Assembly (NCBI RefSeq): GCF_009857535.1 | Contig: NZ_WWCS01000017.1 | Coordinates: 1-64,000 of the forward strand | DNA from: Duganella margarita | GTDB lineage: Bacteria; Pseudomonadota; Gammaproteobacteria; Burkholderiales; Burkholderiaceae_D | DNA: 64,000 bases | Reading direction: 5' to 3' | Translations under genes and position numbers: made by a program | Notes under the pieces: model-generated | Told to the model about the DNA's origin: nothing | The model's database searches: none | The model's input: only the letters and a program-made list of their open reading frames with translations | Shown here: positions 33,706 to 43,415 of the stretch, one piece after another | Layout of the letters: each line of letters opens with the position of its first letter | Numbering within the stretch: position 1 is the stretch's first letter

Positions 33706-35980
33706 GGTTTCTTTCCAATTGTTGTTTGCCCGCCAGGTACTGCTTCGGCCATGCGATTGCTTTGTAGCCGATGCTCGCCGCTTCCGCCAGCGTCCACGCC
33801 GGGTTGGCGAGGTGCGGACGGCCCACCGCGCACAAGTCGGCGCGGCCGGCGGCGATGATGCTGTTGGCGTGATCGGCTTCGTAAATCGATCCGACGGCGA
33901 TGGCGCCGATACCGGCTTCGTTGCGGATGCGGTCCGCAAACGGCGTCTGGAACATGCGGCCATATACCGGCTTTTCCTGTTTGCTCACCTGGCCGGAGGA
34001 GCAGTCGATCATGTCCGCGCCGGCTGCCTTGAACAGGCGCGCGATCTGCACGGCGTCGTCGGGCGTGATGCCGCCTTCTACCCAGTCGTGGGCGGAGATG
34101 CGCACGCTCATCGGCTTGTGCTGCGGCCAGGCAGCGCGCATCGCGGCGAACACGCGCAGCGGATAGCGGCAGCGGTTTTCCAGACTGCCGCCGTAGTCGT
34201 CGCTGCGCTGGTTGGTCAGCGGCGAGATGAACGAGGACAGCAGGTAGCCGTGCGCGCAGTGCAGTTCCAGCCAGTCGAAGCCTGCTTCGTCGGCGGCCAG
34301 TGTGGCGCGGACGAAGTCGGCCTGGATGCGGTCCATGTCTTCCGTTGTCATTTCGCGGGCGGTTTGCGATATGCCTTGCAGGTATTGCTGCGGCGAGGCG
34401 GATACCAGCGGCCAGTTGTCCTTGTCCAGCGGCTGGTCGATGCCGTCCCACATGGCGCGCGTGGAGCCTTTGGCGCCAGCGTGGCCGATTTGTACGGCAA
34501 TCGCGGCGTTGGTGTGGTGGTGGACGAAATCGACGATGCGCTTCCAGGCCTGCGTGTGTTCGGGCGTGTAAAGGCCGGGGCAGTATGGCGTGATGCGGGC
34601 GTCGGCGGAGACGCAGGTCATTTCGGCAAACACCAGCGCGGCCCCGCCCAGCGCCCGCGCGCCGAGATGTGCGAGGTGGTAGTCGCCGACCACGCCGTCT
34701 ACCGCGCTGTATTGCGCCATCGGTGAGACCAGGATGCGGTTTTTCAGTGTGAGGTCGCGGACTTTGTAGGGCGTGAACATCGGCGGCGTATCGACGACTG
34801 CGGGCTGCCCAACCTGCGCGGCGGCGCGTTGCGCGAACCAGCGTTCGTAGTCGGCTACGTACGCGGCGTCGCGCAGGCGCAGGTTTTCGTGTGACAGGCG
34901 CTGGCTGCGCGTCAGCATCGAGTACGCAAACTGCGGCGCTTCCATCGCTGTGTAGCGGTCCACGTTCTCGAACCATTCCATCGAATTGCGGGCGGCGTTT
35001 TGCAGCTTGAGCACTTCAACCGCGCGCAATTTCTCATATGCCGCCAGCGCGGACGCCATGTCCGGCTGCGATCCAAAACAGCGCGCCAGCTCGATCGCGT
35101 CCTCCAGCGCCAGCTTGGTGCCGGAGCCGATCGAATAATGTGCCGTGTGCGCCGCATCGCCCATCAACACTACCGGCACCGCGCCATTCCAGTGGACCCA
35201 GCGCCCGCAGACGATACGCGGGAACGTGATCCACATCGCCGATCCGCGTAAATGCGCCGCATTGGTCATCAGCTTGTGGCCGTCCAGCTGGTCGGCAAAC
35301 AATCGCTCACAGAAAGCGATGGACTCCTCCTGGCTCATCTCCGCCAGGCCGGATGCCCGCCACACCGTCTCCGGCGTTTCAATGATGAAGGTCGAGGTGT
35401 CAGCGTCGTACTGGTAGATATGCGCCTGAAACCAGCCGTGCTCCGTCTGTTTGAAAGCAAACGTGAAGGCATCGAACTTCTTGCGCGTTCCCATCCACAC
35501 AAAGCGGCAATGACGCTGCTCGATCTGCGGCTGGAAGCTCTCCACATGACGCGTGCGAATCCGGCTGTTCAGACCATCCGAAGCGATGATCAGGTCCGCA
35601 TCGTATTGCTGCTCATCCGTCGCCTCGGTTTCAAACACCAGCGACACGCCCAACTCTTCGCAGCGGTGCTGAAGGATATTCAGCAAATGCTTACGGCCGA
35701 TACCGCAGAAGCCATGCCCGCCCGACGTCACCTTCTCGCCCTTGAAGAAGACATCGATATCATCCCAATGGTTGAACGACGCTTCAATCGCCTGCGCACT
35801 CGGCGCGTCCGCTTCGGCCAGATTACCCAGCGTCTGGTCGGAAAACACCACGCCCCAGCCGAACGTGTCGTAGGGGCGGTTGCGCTCCACCACGGTAATC
35901 TGGTGAGAGGGATTCTGCTTCTTCATCAGCAGCGCGAAATACAGGCCTGCCGGGCCGCCGCCTATGCACAATATGTTCAT
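33695..35980 (-). CDS. Bifunctional FAD monooxygenase / old yellow enzyme fusion (2-aminobenzoyl-CoA monooxygenase/reductase type)
   Basis: 761 residues. Residues 1-380 are a class A flavin monooxygenase: MNILCIGGGPAGLYFALLM (Rossmann GGGPAG), DLIIASDGLNSRIRTRH, VVLMGDAAHTAHYSIGSG. Residues about 395-761 are an old-yellow-enzyme domain: MFTPYKVRDLTLKNRILVSPM, VQIGHAGAKGS, ELHCAHGYLLSSFISPL, NQRSDDYGGSLENR, AVGRPHLANP. This fusion matches 2-aminobenzoyl-CoA monooxygenase/reductase of Azoarcus-type anthranilate degradation and the related salicylyl-CoA 5-hydroxylase annotation. It hydroxylates and then reduces the CoA-activated ring. The ATG at 35980 overlaps the ligase stop by ATGA. The frame stays open upstream to 36730 through the ligase gene, but that is only read-through of GC-rich sequence. 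Confidence 0.88.
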   Translation of the reverse strand: MNILCIGGGPAGLYFALLMKKQNPSHQITVVERNRPYDTFGWGVVFSDQTLGNLAEADAPSAQAIEASFNHWDDIDVFFKGEKVTSGGHGFCGIGRKHLLNILQHRCEELGVSLVFETEATDEQQYDADLIIASDGLNSRIRTRHVESFQPQIEQRHCRFVWMGTRKKFDAFTFAFKQTEHGWFQAHIYQYDADTSTFIIETPETVWRASGLAEMSQEESIAFCERLFADQLDGHKLMTNAAHLRGSAMWITFPRIVCGRWVHWNGAVPVVLMGDAAHTAHYSIGSGTKLALEDAIELARCFGSQPDMASALAAYEKLRAVEVLKLQNAARNSMEWFENVDRYTAMEAPQFAYSMLTRSQRLSHENLRLRDAAYVADYERWFAQRAAAQVGQPAVVDTPPMFTPYKVRDLTLKNRILVSPMAQYSAVDGVVGDYHLAHLGARALGGAALVFAEMTCVSADARITPYCPGLYTPEHTQAWKRIVDFVHHHTNAAIAVQIGHAGAKGSTRAMWDGIDQPLDKDNWPLVSASPQQYLQGISQTAREMTTEDMDRIQADFVRATLAADEAGFDWLELHCAHGYLLSSFISPLTNQRSDDYGGSLENRCRYPLRVFAAMRAAWPQHKPMSVRISAHDWVEGGITPDDAVQIARLFKAAGADMIDCSSGQVSKQEKPVYGRMFQTPFADRIRNEAGIGAIAVGSIYEADHANSIIAAGRADLCAVGRPHLANPAWTLAEAASIGYKAIAWPKQYLAGKQQLERNHGR

Positions 35981-37599
35981 GAGATTCCACGCAGTTTGAA
36001 GCGTTGCAGCTTGCCGGTTTCGGTGCGCGGCAAGGAATTGAGGAACTGGATCGAACGCGGATATTTGTATGGCGCGATCTGCTCCTTGACGAATTCCTGC
36101 AACTGGACAGCCAAGGCCGGCGATTCCACATGCCCGGCGCGCAGCACCACGTGCGCTTCCACGATCTGCCCGCGCTCCTGGTCGGCCTTGCCGATCACGC
36201 AGCACTCCGCCACCGCAGGATGACGCAACAGTATCTCCTCCACTTCCGGCCCGGCGATGTTGTAGCCAGCCGAAATGATCATGTCGTCGGTGCGCGAGCG
36301 GTAATAGAAATAACCGTCGGCGTCCATTTCGTAAGCGTCGCCGGTCAGGTTCCAGCCGTCCAGCACATAGTCGCGCTGCCGTTCGTCGGCCAGATAGCGG
36401 CAGCCGGTCGGACCTTTCACCGCCAGCCGGCCGATCACGCCCGGCCCCACCGGATTGCCGTGCAAGTCCAGGATGCAGGCCTGATAGCCCGGCACCGGCT
36501 TGCCGGTGGCGCCCGGCCGTATCAGGTCGCCCGAAGCGGAGATAAAGATGTGCAGCAGTTCCGTTGCACCAATGCCGTCGATCATATTCAAGCCCGTTGC
36601 CTGGCGCCAGCTTTCGCGCGTGGCCAGCGGCAGCGCCTCGCCGGCCGACACGCTTTTCTGCAAGCTGGCCAGATCGAATTGCGGCGCCAGTGTCGCCATC
36701 TGCCGGTAAAAAGTGGGAGCAGTAAAACACACGGTCGCGCGGTACGTCTCTATGGCTTTCAGCAAAGTCTCCGGCGTCAGCTTCTCCAGCAGCACCGCCG
36801 TGGCGCCAACCCGCAGCGGGAAAAGCAGCAGGCCGCCAAGCCCGAAGGTAAAGGCCAGCGGCGGCGTGCCGATGAAGATGTCGCTGCGCTGCGAGTGCAG
36901 CACCGAGCGCGGGAAGCAGTCGCAGATCACCATCACGTCGCGATGGAAGTGCATCGTGCCTTTAGGGATGCCGGTGGTGCCGGAGGTGAAACTGATCAGG
37001 CAGACATCGTCGGCCGCCGTGTCGACCGCATCGAACTGCGCCGCCTGCGTTGCCATCAATGCCTCCAGCCCCGCTGTGCCGGCGCCGCCGAACCACAGCG
37101 TTTTCGCGCGCGCTTCGGCCGGCACATCGGCCGCTTCCAGTTCCGCGCGCAAGCTGTCGGCGCACAGCACGGCGTTGACCTGCGCCTTGTTGGCGATGGC
37201 GCCCAGTTCGCGCGCGCGCAACAACGGCATGGTCGGCACGGCGATCAGGCCCGCTTTCAGCACCGCCAGAAGACAGGCCGCCATCATGGGACAATTCGCG
37301 CCGCGCAGCAGCACGCGATTGCCCGCCTCCAGCTGTATCGGGCCGCGCAGCACACGGGCGATGCGATCGACCTGCTGCTGCAACTGGGCGTAACTCCACG
37401 CCTCCTGCGCGCCGTGAAGGGCGATGCGCTCCGGATGCGCGCGTGCGCCTGCATCCAGCAGCATCGCCACGCAATTGAGGCGTGGCGGATACTGCAACTC
37501 GGGGAGGTCGAAACGTAATTCCGGCCACAGTTCGCGCGGCGGCAAATGGTCGCGGGCGAAATGGTCAGTGTAGGCGCTGGCTGCGGGAGGTTGATTCAT
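35977..37599 (-). CDS. Benzoate/2-aminobenzoate-CoA ligase family AMP-forming ligase
   Basis: 540 residues, an ANL-superfamily enzyme. Core motifs are ISFTSGTTGIPKGTMHFHRD (ATP P-loop), TPPLAFTFGLGG, MIDGIGATELLHIF, the hinge Asp region DGWNLTGDAYEMDADGYFYY, SRTDDMIISAGYNIAGPEVEE, and the C-terminal catalytic Lys in TGKLQRFKL. Length and the IGATELLHIF signature fit benzoate-CoA and 2-aminobenzoate-CoA ligases rather than fatty acyl ligases. It uses ATP and CoA to activate an aromatic acid, probably anthranilate given the next gene. First gene of a six-gene overlapping operon; the promoter must lie in the 87 bases upstream. Confidence 0.87.
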   Translation of the reverse strand: MNQPPAASAYTDHFARDHLPPRELWPELRFDLPELQYPPRLNCVAMLLDAGARAHPERIALHGAQEAWSYAQLQQQVDRIARVLRGPIQLEAGNRVLLRGANCPMMAACLLAVLKAGLIAVPTMPLLRARELGAIANKAQVNAVLCADSLRAELEAADVPAEARAKTLWFGGAGTAGLEALMATQAAQFDAVDTAADDVCLISFTSGTTGIPKGTMHFHRDVMVICDCFPRSVLHSQRSDIFIGTPPLAFTFGLGGLLLFPLRVGATAVLLEKLTPETLLKAIETYRATVCFTAPTFYRQMATLAPQFDLASLQKSVSAGEALPLATRESWRQATGLNMIDGIGATELLHIFISASGDLIRPGATGKPVPGYQACILDLHGNPVGPGVIGRLAVKGPTGCRYLADERQRDYVLDGWNLTGDAYEMDADGYFYYRSRTDDMIISAGYNIAGPEVEEILLRHPAVAECCVIGKADQERGQIVEAHVVLRAGHVESPALAVQLQEFVKEQIAPYKYPRSIQFLNSLPRTETGKLQRFKLRGIS

Positions 37600-37645
37600 G
37601 ATCGCCTTGAAGTTGGAAGTCGACAGGTATCCACTGCAACGCAGA

Positions 37646-37663
37646 TACTTTAAACTTAAACTA
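37646..37663. promoter_or_regulatory. Imperfect palindrome in the promoter of the aromatic CoA operon (candidate MarR operator)
   Basis: TACTTTAAACTTAAACTA on the plus strand is self-complementary at 14 of 18 positions. It covers a possible minus-strand promoter (TTGATG, 17 bases, TAAAGT). It sits 47 bases before the ligase start, in the only gap upstream of the operon. Confidence 0.4.
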
Positions 37664-37686
37664 TCTCAACATCAAGTGTTAAATTA

Positions 37687-38400
37687 TCAGCCGGCTTCCT
37701 GCCGCACCAGGCCGGCCTGATGAATCACGGCGCGCACCACATCCGACAACACCGCCTGCACCTGTTCGTTGGAGAGGCGCTCCGCCGTGAAGCTCTTCAA
37801 GGCCGCCGCCGCGCCATGCAGGCCAAGTGTAACGCAGCCGGCGTGCAGCCGCTCGAGGCGCACCCTGGCGTCCTGCTGATCCCCCTTGGCCAGCACCGCT
37901 TCGAGATCCGTGGCGGCGGCCGTCAGCTGGTTCTGGAAACCGGTTAGATACACAATCAGGCGCTCGCCGTTGATACCCAGCCGGCGCAAGGTGTCGGCCG
38001 GCGTTTCGGCCAGGTGTTCATAGCCGCTGGCCGCCTGGTCGAGGAAGTCCACCAGATGTACGCGTACCTGCTCCGCCTGGAACGGCTTGACGATGTAGCC
38101 GGCAGCGCCGGCGCGCGTGGCTTCCAGCACGGTTTCCTTGTCGTTGGCCGACGTGACCAGCACGAACGGCATGCTGTTCAACTCAGCATGTCCCTTCACC
38201 CGCTGTAGCAACTCGATACCAGACAGGCGGGGCATGCGCAAATCGCAGAAGCAGATGGCCGGCCGCAGGCCGTCTTCCAGCTGCTGCCATGCATCGGCGC
38301 CATCCTCCGCTTCAACGATATCGAAACTGCCGCAGCTATCGATCAGGTGCATCAGCACCATGCGTGAGACGACATCATCGTCAACTACCAGAACTTTCAT
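37687..38400 (-). CDS. Response regulator with possible degenerate Hpt-like C-terminus
   Basis: 237 residues. Residues 1-120 are a receiver domain: VLVVDDDVVSRMVL (acidic DDD at 6-8), ICFCDLRMP (phosphoacceptor Asp near 53), VLVTSAN and IVKPFQ (Lys). The C-terminal 100 residues have no DNA-binding or GGDEF motif. They are helical, and the LERLHAGCVTLGLHGAAAAL segment recalls an Hpt helix (HxxKG) with the Lys missing. It may take phosphate from the neighbouring hybrid kinase, whose gene ends 76 bases upstream on the same strand. The output is unclear: a phosphate sink or a protein-interaction regulator. It is close to the aromatic operon but probably not part of it. Confidence 0.82.
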   Translation of the reverse strand: MKVLVVDDDVVSRMVLMHLIDSCGSFDIVEAEDGADAWQQLEDGLRPAICFCDLRMPRLSGIELLQRVKGHAELNSMPFVLVTSANDKETVLEATRAGAAGYIVKPFQAEQVRVHLVDFLDQAASGYEHLAETPADTLRRLGINGERLIVYLTGFQNQLTAAATDLEAVLAKGDQQDARVRLERLHAGCVTLGLHGAAAALKSFTAERLSNEQVQAVLSDVVRAVIHQAGLVRQEAG

Positions 38401-38476
38401 GTGGCCCCTCGGGTCGTTTGCTCATGTCGTTTGATGATATTACATCAATAATCGTCAATAAGCTTTAAGATACACT

Positions 38477-41400
38477 TTAGGGCGTGCCCGCCGCCCGCGC
38501 TTGCACCAGCAGCCGGCGCAGGTGCGGCATGGCCGACTCGACCTGCTGCCAATTGCCATGGTCCGCCTCCAGCTCCAGATCGCCGCACAGCGCCTGCAGT
38601 TCCTGCTCCTCCAGATAGCCGGCGCTGCCCTTCATGCCGTGCAGCAGACGGCTGGCGGTTTCACTGTCGCGCTGCGTCAGCGCCCGCTCCAGGTCCGCCA
38701 GCCGCAGCGGCGCGTCCTGGTTGAAGACGCTGCGCAGCCGCGCTTTCAGATCGCTGGCGCCGCCGCTGTGCTGCGCCACGCGCGAGGTCTCCAGCGCGGC
38801 CGGCGCCACGCCGAACATCGCATCGAGCTCCGGCGTGCCGGCGGCCGGATGCTGGGGACGGCGCGGCTGCATGCGCGGCAGCTGGAAGCCGCGCTGTAAC
38901 TGGCGTTCAATCGCGCGGCTTAACTGGAAGTGCAGCTTGTCCTCGTCGATCGGCTTGGTGAGGAAGTCGTCCATGCCGGAGGCCAGGTAGCGGCTGCGGT
39001 CTTCCTCGCTGGCGTTGGCGGTCAGCGCGATGATCATCAGTTCCTGGTCGCGCACCGGCGCGGTATCCGGGCCGCCGGAGCGGATCAGGCGCGTGGCGCT
39101 GGCGCCGTCCATCTCCGGCATGCGGCCGTCCATCAGGATCAAATCGTAGCGCGTCAGCGAACAGGCCTTGACGGCCAGCGCGCCGTTGGCGGCGATGTCC
39201 ACCTTGTGGCCCAGGTCTTCCAGCATCATGCGGATGATGATCTGGTTGGTCGGGAAGTCTTCCGCGCACAGCACTTTCAGTTGGTGGCTGTGCGGCTCGC
39301 GCGGCACATGCGGCACCACCGGCGGCGCCACGCCATTGGGCAGCGGCAGTTCGAACATGAAGGTGCTGCCCTGCCCCGGCGTGCTGACGGCGTTGATGCT
39401 GCCGCCCATCAGTTCCACCAGCTGGCGGCAGATCGCCAGTCCCAGGCCGGTGCCGCCGTAGCGGCGCGTGGTGGAGGCGTCGGCCTGCTCGAACTGCTGG
39501 AACAGGCGCGGAATCGCGTCGGCCTCGATGCCGATGCCGGTGTCGGAGACGCTGAAGCGGATGCGGTTATCCGCGCCATCATCCGGCACCCGCTCCACGT
39601 GCATGACCACCATGCCCTGCTGCGTGAACTTGAAGGCGTTGCCGACCAGGTTGACCAGCACCTGCCGCAGGCGGGTCGGGTCGCCCACCACGAACTGCGG
39701 CAGGTCGTCGCCGAACGTCAGGCGGAAGCCGACGCTGTGCGCGGCCGCCTGTTCCTCGAACAGGCTGACCACATTTTCCACCGCCGATGACAGCGAAAAA
39801 TCGATGTTCTCGATGGTCAGCTTGCCCGCTTCGATCTTGGAGAAGTCCAGCAGGTCGTTGATGATCGACAGCAGCGACTGCGCATTGGCCTGGCCGCGCA
39901 GGATCTGCTCGCGCGTGCCGGCGGCCAGGCTGGCGTCGCGCAGGGCGAAGCCCAGCATGCCGATCACGCCGGCCAGCGGGGTGCGCATTTCGTGGCTCAT
40001 ATTGGCCAGGAATTCCGACTTCTGACGGGTGGCGTCTTCCGCCTTCTGCTTGGCGTAGCGCAGGCGTTCCTCGTTGTCCTGCAAGGCGCGGTTGGCCAGC
40101 GCCAGCTCCTCGGTGTGCAGCCGCACCTGGCGTTCCTGCGCCATCAACTGGTCGCGCGTGTGGCGCAGCGTCTGCAGCGTCTCTTCCAGCTGCTGGTAGG
40201 CGCGCGCGTTTTCCAGGCCGGCGGCGGCGTGCGACGCCAGCGTTTGCAGCATGTCCATGTGGACGCGGTGATAGCTGTTGCGCTCCGTGCTTTGCACGCT
40301 GAGCAGCCCCACCACCTTGTCGCCGACGATCAGCGGCGCATACATCATCGAATGCGCCGGCGCGGCCGGCGCGCCGTCTTCGCGCACGCATGGCGCCAAC
40401 GTCGCCAGGCCCGATTCGTCCATGTAGTCGCGGTACTCGTTCTGGAAATCGTTGATCAGGATCGGCTTGCGCTGGGTGATGCACCACACCGCCAGCTGGT
40501 TGGGCTGATCCAGCCGGCGCTGGTACGGATAGGTGCGCACGCCGCCTTCGATGGCGAACGGGAAATCGATCACGCCGTCGGCCTCGCGCACGAAGCCGAT
40601 GCCGAAGATCGGCGCATGCATCAGGTGATTGACGTGACGGTACAGCGTCTGCATGGTGGTTTCCATGTCGAGCGAGGCGCTCATTTCGCGTCCCAGTTCG
40701 CTCAGCACCGAGATATTGCGGTGAGCCTGCTCCACTTCTTCCTTCTGAAGCTCGGTATCGATGCGGCGCTGCTCAGCCTCGGCGCGCTGCGCTTCCGCCT
40801 CTACCCGACGGCGTTCCAGTTCGTGCTTCTGCTGTTGCAGCTGCTGGTTCTTGTGTTCCACTTCCGCCGTGCGCGACCCCACCAGGTGTTCCAGCCGCAG
40901 TTGCTGATGGCGCAGGCTGCGCACCCGCGCATGGTAGGCGGCATACGCCGCGCCGAGCCCCAGCCACACCAGCAGCGTGCGGAACCACCAGGTCTTCCAG
41001 AACGGCGGGCGGATGGTGATCTCCAGCGTGGCCGCGTTGTCGTTCCAGATGCCGTCCTTGTTGGCGGCCTTGACGCGGAACAGGTACTTGCCCGGGTCAA
41101 GATTGGTGTAGGTGGCGAAGCGCTTGGTGGAGTCGGTGACCACCCAGTCTTCATCAAAGCCTTGCAACTGGTAGGCGAAGCGGTTGCGCTGCGGCGCCGC
41201 GTAGTGCAGCGCCGCGAACTCCAGCGAGAACACCGAATCGGATTCCGGCAGCGTGACGGCGCTGGTGTGTTCAATCGCGGTCTTGAGCACGTCCGGGTGG
41301 TCGCCCTGCCCCGGCTTGACCGACTTGTTAAAGATCTGGAAGTCGGTGATCGCCACCGTCGGCGCCACGCTGTTTTCGCGCACCTCGGTCGGCGAGAACG

Positions 41401-43411
41401 CGGTGATGCCGTTAAAGCCGCCGAAGTACAGCGTGCCGTCCGGCGTGCGCAGGGCTGCGCCGTCGAAATACGCGCCTTCAATGGTGCCGTCGGCGCCGCT
41501 GTAGTTGCGCACCAGGCCCGTTTCGACGTTGAGGCGCGACAGGCCGCTGTTGGTGCTCATCCACAGGTTGCCCGCTTCATCCGGCAGGATCGAGGCGATG
41601 GCGTCATCGGCGATGCCGTCCTGACGCAGGTAGCGGCGGAACCGGATGCCGCCGTCGGCCGCCACCTCCATCCGGTTCAACCCCGCCGCGGTGCCGACCC
41701 AGATGGTGCCGCGCGGATCTTCGTACAGGAAGTGCACCTCGTCGTGACTGAGGCTATACGGGTCGGCGGCGTCGCGGCGGAAGTGGCGGAAGGCGCCGGT
41801 CTTGCGGTCCAGCAGATCGAGGCCGTTGAAGGTGCCCACCCACAGCTGGCCCTTGCGGTCCTCCAGGATCGGCCGCACCACGTTGTCCGACAGGCTGCTG
41901 CTGTCGGATGGATCGTGGCGATAGGTGCGCACCTCCAGCGTTTGCGGGTCAAGCCGGTGCAGGCCGCCGCGCGAGGCGATCCACAGCATCCCGCCGCGGT
42001 CCTGGACGATGTTGCGGATGGTGTCGCTGGAGGGATCGCCGCGCACGAAGGAGACCGCGCGGATCGCGCCGGTTGCCAGGTTCAGGTAATTGACGCCGGC
42101 CGGGCCGCCCAGCCACAGGATGCCGTTCTTCTCGCGCCACAGCGCGGTGACCTGGTCGTCGCTGATGCTGTTGGCGCGCCTGGGATCGTGGCGCCACACC
42201 TTGCTCTCGCCGCTGACCGGATCATACAGATTCAGGCCGCCGCTGCTGCCCAGCCATAGCTTGCCGTGGCCATCGGACAGGATGGCGCGCACCTTGTTGT
42301 CCGAAAGGGAGTTGGCCTGGTCCGCCTGGCGCACGATGCGCGCGAAACCGCCGCTGCCCATGTCGACCCGGCTGACGCCATCATTCCACGTGCCGACCCA
42401 CAAGGTGCCCACGCGGTCGCGGAACAGCGCGGAAATCTGGTTGTCCGCTACGCTGTGCGGATCGCCGACCTGGTGGCGGTACGGCACCATGCGCTCCTCC
42501 GCCGGCAGCCAGCGGAACAGGCCATCGGCCAGTGAGCCTATCCAGAGATTGGCCTCGGCATCCTGGTACAGCGAGGTGATGCTGACGCCCGCGTTCAGTC
42601 CCTCGCGCGCGCCGAGGCGACGGCGTTGCGGCTCGGCGGCCAGCAACCGCCATTGTTCCAGCCCGCCCTGCGTGCCGACCCACAGCGTCTGCGCGCTGTC
42701 CACCTGGAGCGCCGTCACCGAGTTGAATTTGCTGTCGCTGCTGGCGTCGACATCGTAATGCCGGAAGCGCGTGGCGCCGGGCGCCAGCATATCCAGGCCG
42801 GAGGCGGTGCCCACCCACAGGCGGCCGGCGGCATCGCGCGCCAGCGCCGCCACATGGTCGTTGGACAGGCTGCCGGCATCGGCCGGATCGTGGTGCCAGC
42901 TGGTGAAGCGCCTGGTCATCGGGTCGAAGTGATGCAGGCCGTCGGCGCTGGCCACCCACAGGCCACCCGCCCCATCGTCGGTAATCGCGCGCACGTGGCG
43001 GTTGCCGTTGCCGCGCTGCGGCGACTCGCGCGGCAGGAAGTGGGTAAAGATGCGGGTAGCGGAGTCGTAGCGATCCAGCCCGCCGTCGGTGCCAATCCAC
43101 AGTTGGCCGGTGGGGTCGAGGTGCAACACCCGCACCCAGTTGTCGACCAGGCTGCGCGGATCGGAGACGGCGCTCTTGTAGGTGATGGTGCGGTAGCCGT
43201 CGAAGCGCGTCAGGCCGGCCTGGGTGCCGAGCCATATGAAGCCCTGCCGGTCCTGGGCGATGGCCAGCACGGTTTCCTGCGCCAGGCCGTGTTCCACGCT
43301 GAGCTGCTCGAAGCGCAAGGTGCGCGGCGGCGCGCTGGCCCATGCGGTGGCTTCCCACAGCATCAGGGCCGGCAGCAGCAGGCAGCAGCAAAGACGTTTA
43401 AAACTCGACAT
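38477..43411 (-). CDS. Hybrid sensor histidine kinase with two-component propeller sensor
   Basis: 1644 residues. Signal peptide (ending AWASA), then a periplasmic double beta-propeller (about 30-700) of some 14 Reg_prop repeats, each with a W(I/V)GT or LWxG strand; a Y_Y_Y domain (about 710-790); a membrane helix (near 805-822); a coiled coil; a GAF domain (about 900-1060); a second coiled coil; HisKA with His 1140 in ANMSHEMRTPL; HATPase with N-box GNAFKF and DTGIG; receiver with Asp 1428 in LILMDGRMP; and Hpt with His 1591 in LHGMKGSAG. This is a full phosphorelay resembling sensors of polysaccharide breakdown products in Bacteroidetes, though here without the AraC output domain. The ATG at 43411 keeps the signal peptide and follows the patatin stop by four bases. 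Confidence 0.93.
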   Translation of the reverse strand: MSSFKRLCCCLLLPALMLWEATAWASAPPRTLRFEQLSVEHGLAQETVLAIAQDRQGFIWLGTQAGLTRFDGYRTITYKSAVSDPRSLVDNWVRVLHLDPTGQLWIGTDGGLDRYDSATRIFTHFLPRESPQRGNGNRHVRAITDDGAGGLWVASADGLHHFDPMTRRFTSWHHDPADAGSLSNDHVAALARDAAGRLWVGTASGLDMLAPGATRFRHYDVDASSDSKFNSVTALQVDSAQTLWVGTQGGLEQWRLLAAEPQRRRLGAREGLNAGVSITSLYQDAEANLWIGSLADGLFRWLPAEERMVPYRHQVGDPHSVADNQISALFRDRVGTLWVGTWNDGVSRVDMGSGGFARIVRQADQANSLSDNKVRAILSDGHGKLWLGSSGGLNLYDPVSGESKVWRHDPRRANSISDDQVTALWREKNGILWLGGPAGVNYLNLATGAIRAVSFVRGDPSSDTIRNIVQDRGGMLWIASRGGLHRLDPQTLEVRTYRHDPSDSSSLSDNVVRPILEDRKGQLWVGTFNGLDLLDRKTGAFRHFRRDAADPYSLSHDEVHFLYEDPRGTIWVGTAAGLNRMEVAADGGIRFRRYLRQDGIADDAIASILPDEAGNLWMSTNSGLSRLNVETGLVRNYSGADGTIEGAYFDGAALRTPDGTLYFGGFNGITAFSPTEVRENSVAPTVAITDFQIFNKSVKPGQGDHPDVLKTAIEHTSAVTLPESDSVFSLEFAALHYAAPQRNRFAYQLQGFDEDWVVTDSTKRFATYTNLDPGKYLFRVKAANKDGIWNDNAATLEITIRPPFWKTWWFRTLLVWLGLGAAYAAYHARVRSLRHQQLRLEHLVGSRTAEVEHKNQQLQQQKHELERRRVEAEAQRAEAEQRRIDTELQKEEVEQAHRNISVLSELGREMSASLDMETTMQTLYRHVNHLMHAPIFGIGFVREADGVIDFPFAIEGGVRTYPYQRRLDQPNQLAVWCITQRKPILINDFQNEYRDYMDESGLATLAPCVREDGAPAAPAHSMMYAPLIVGDKVVGLLSVQSTERNSYHRVHMDMLQTLASHAAAGLENARAYQQLEETLQTLRHTRDQLMAQERQVRLHTEELALANRALQDNEERLRYAKQKAEDATRQKSEFLANMSHEMRTPLAGVIGMLGFALRDASLAAGTREQILRGQANAQSLLSIINDLLDFSKIEAGKLTIENIDFSLSSAVENVVSLFEEQAAAHSVGFRLTFGDDLPQFVVGDPTRLRQVLVNLVGNAFKFTQQGMVVMHVERVPDDGADNRIRFSVSDTGIGIEADAIPRLFQQFEQADASTTRRYGGTGLGLAICRQLVELMGGSINAVSTPGQGSTFMFELPLPNGVAPPVVPHVPREPHSHQLKVLCAEDFPTNQIIIRMMLEDLGHKVDIAANGALAVKACSLTRYDLILMDGRMPEMDGASATRLIRSGGPDTAPVRDQELMIIALTANASEEDRSRYLASGMDDFLTKPIDEDKLHFQLSRAIERQLQRGFQLPRMQPRRPQHPAAGTPELDAMFGVAPAALETSRVAQHSGGASDLKARLRSVFNQDAPLRLADLERALTQRDSETASRLLHGMKGSAGYLEEQELQALCGDLELEADHGNWQQVESAMPHLRRLLVQARAAGTP

Positions 43412-43415
43412 GCAA

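Noticed and set aside
33695..36730. A 1011-codon frame joining part of the ligase region to the monooxygenase-reductase
   Set aside because: The extra 250 codons are an out-of-frame reading of the ligase gene and carry no domain. The ATG at 35980 overlaps the ligase stop exactly as the other genes of this operon do.
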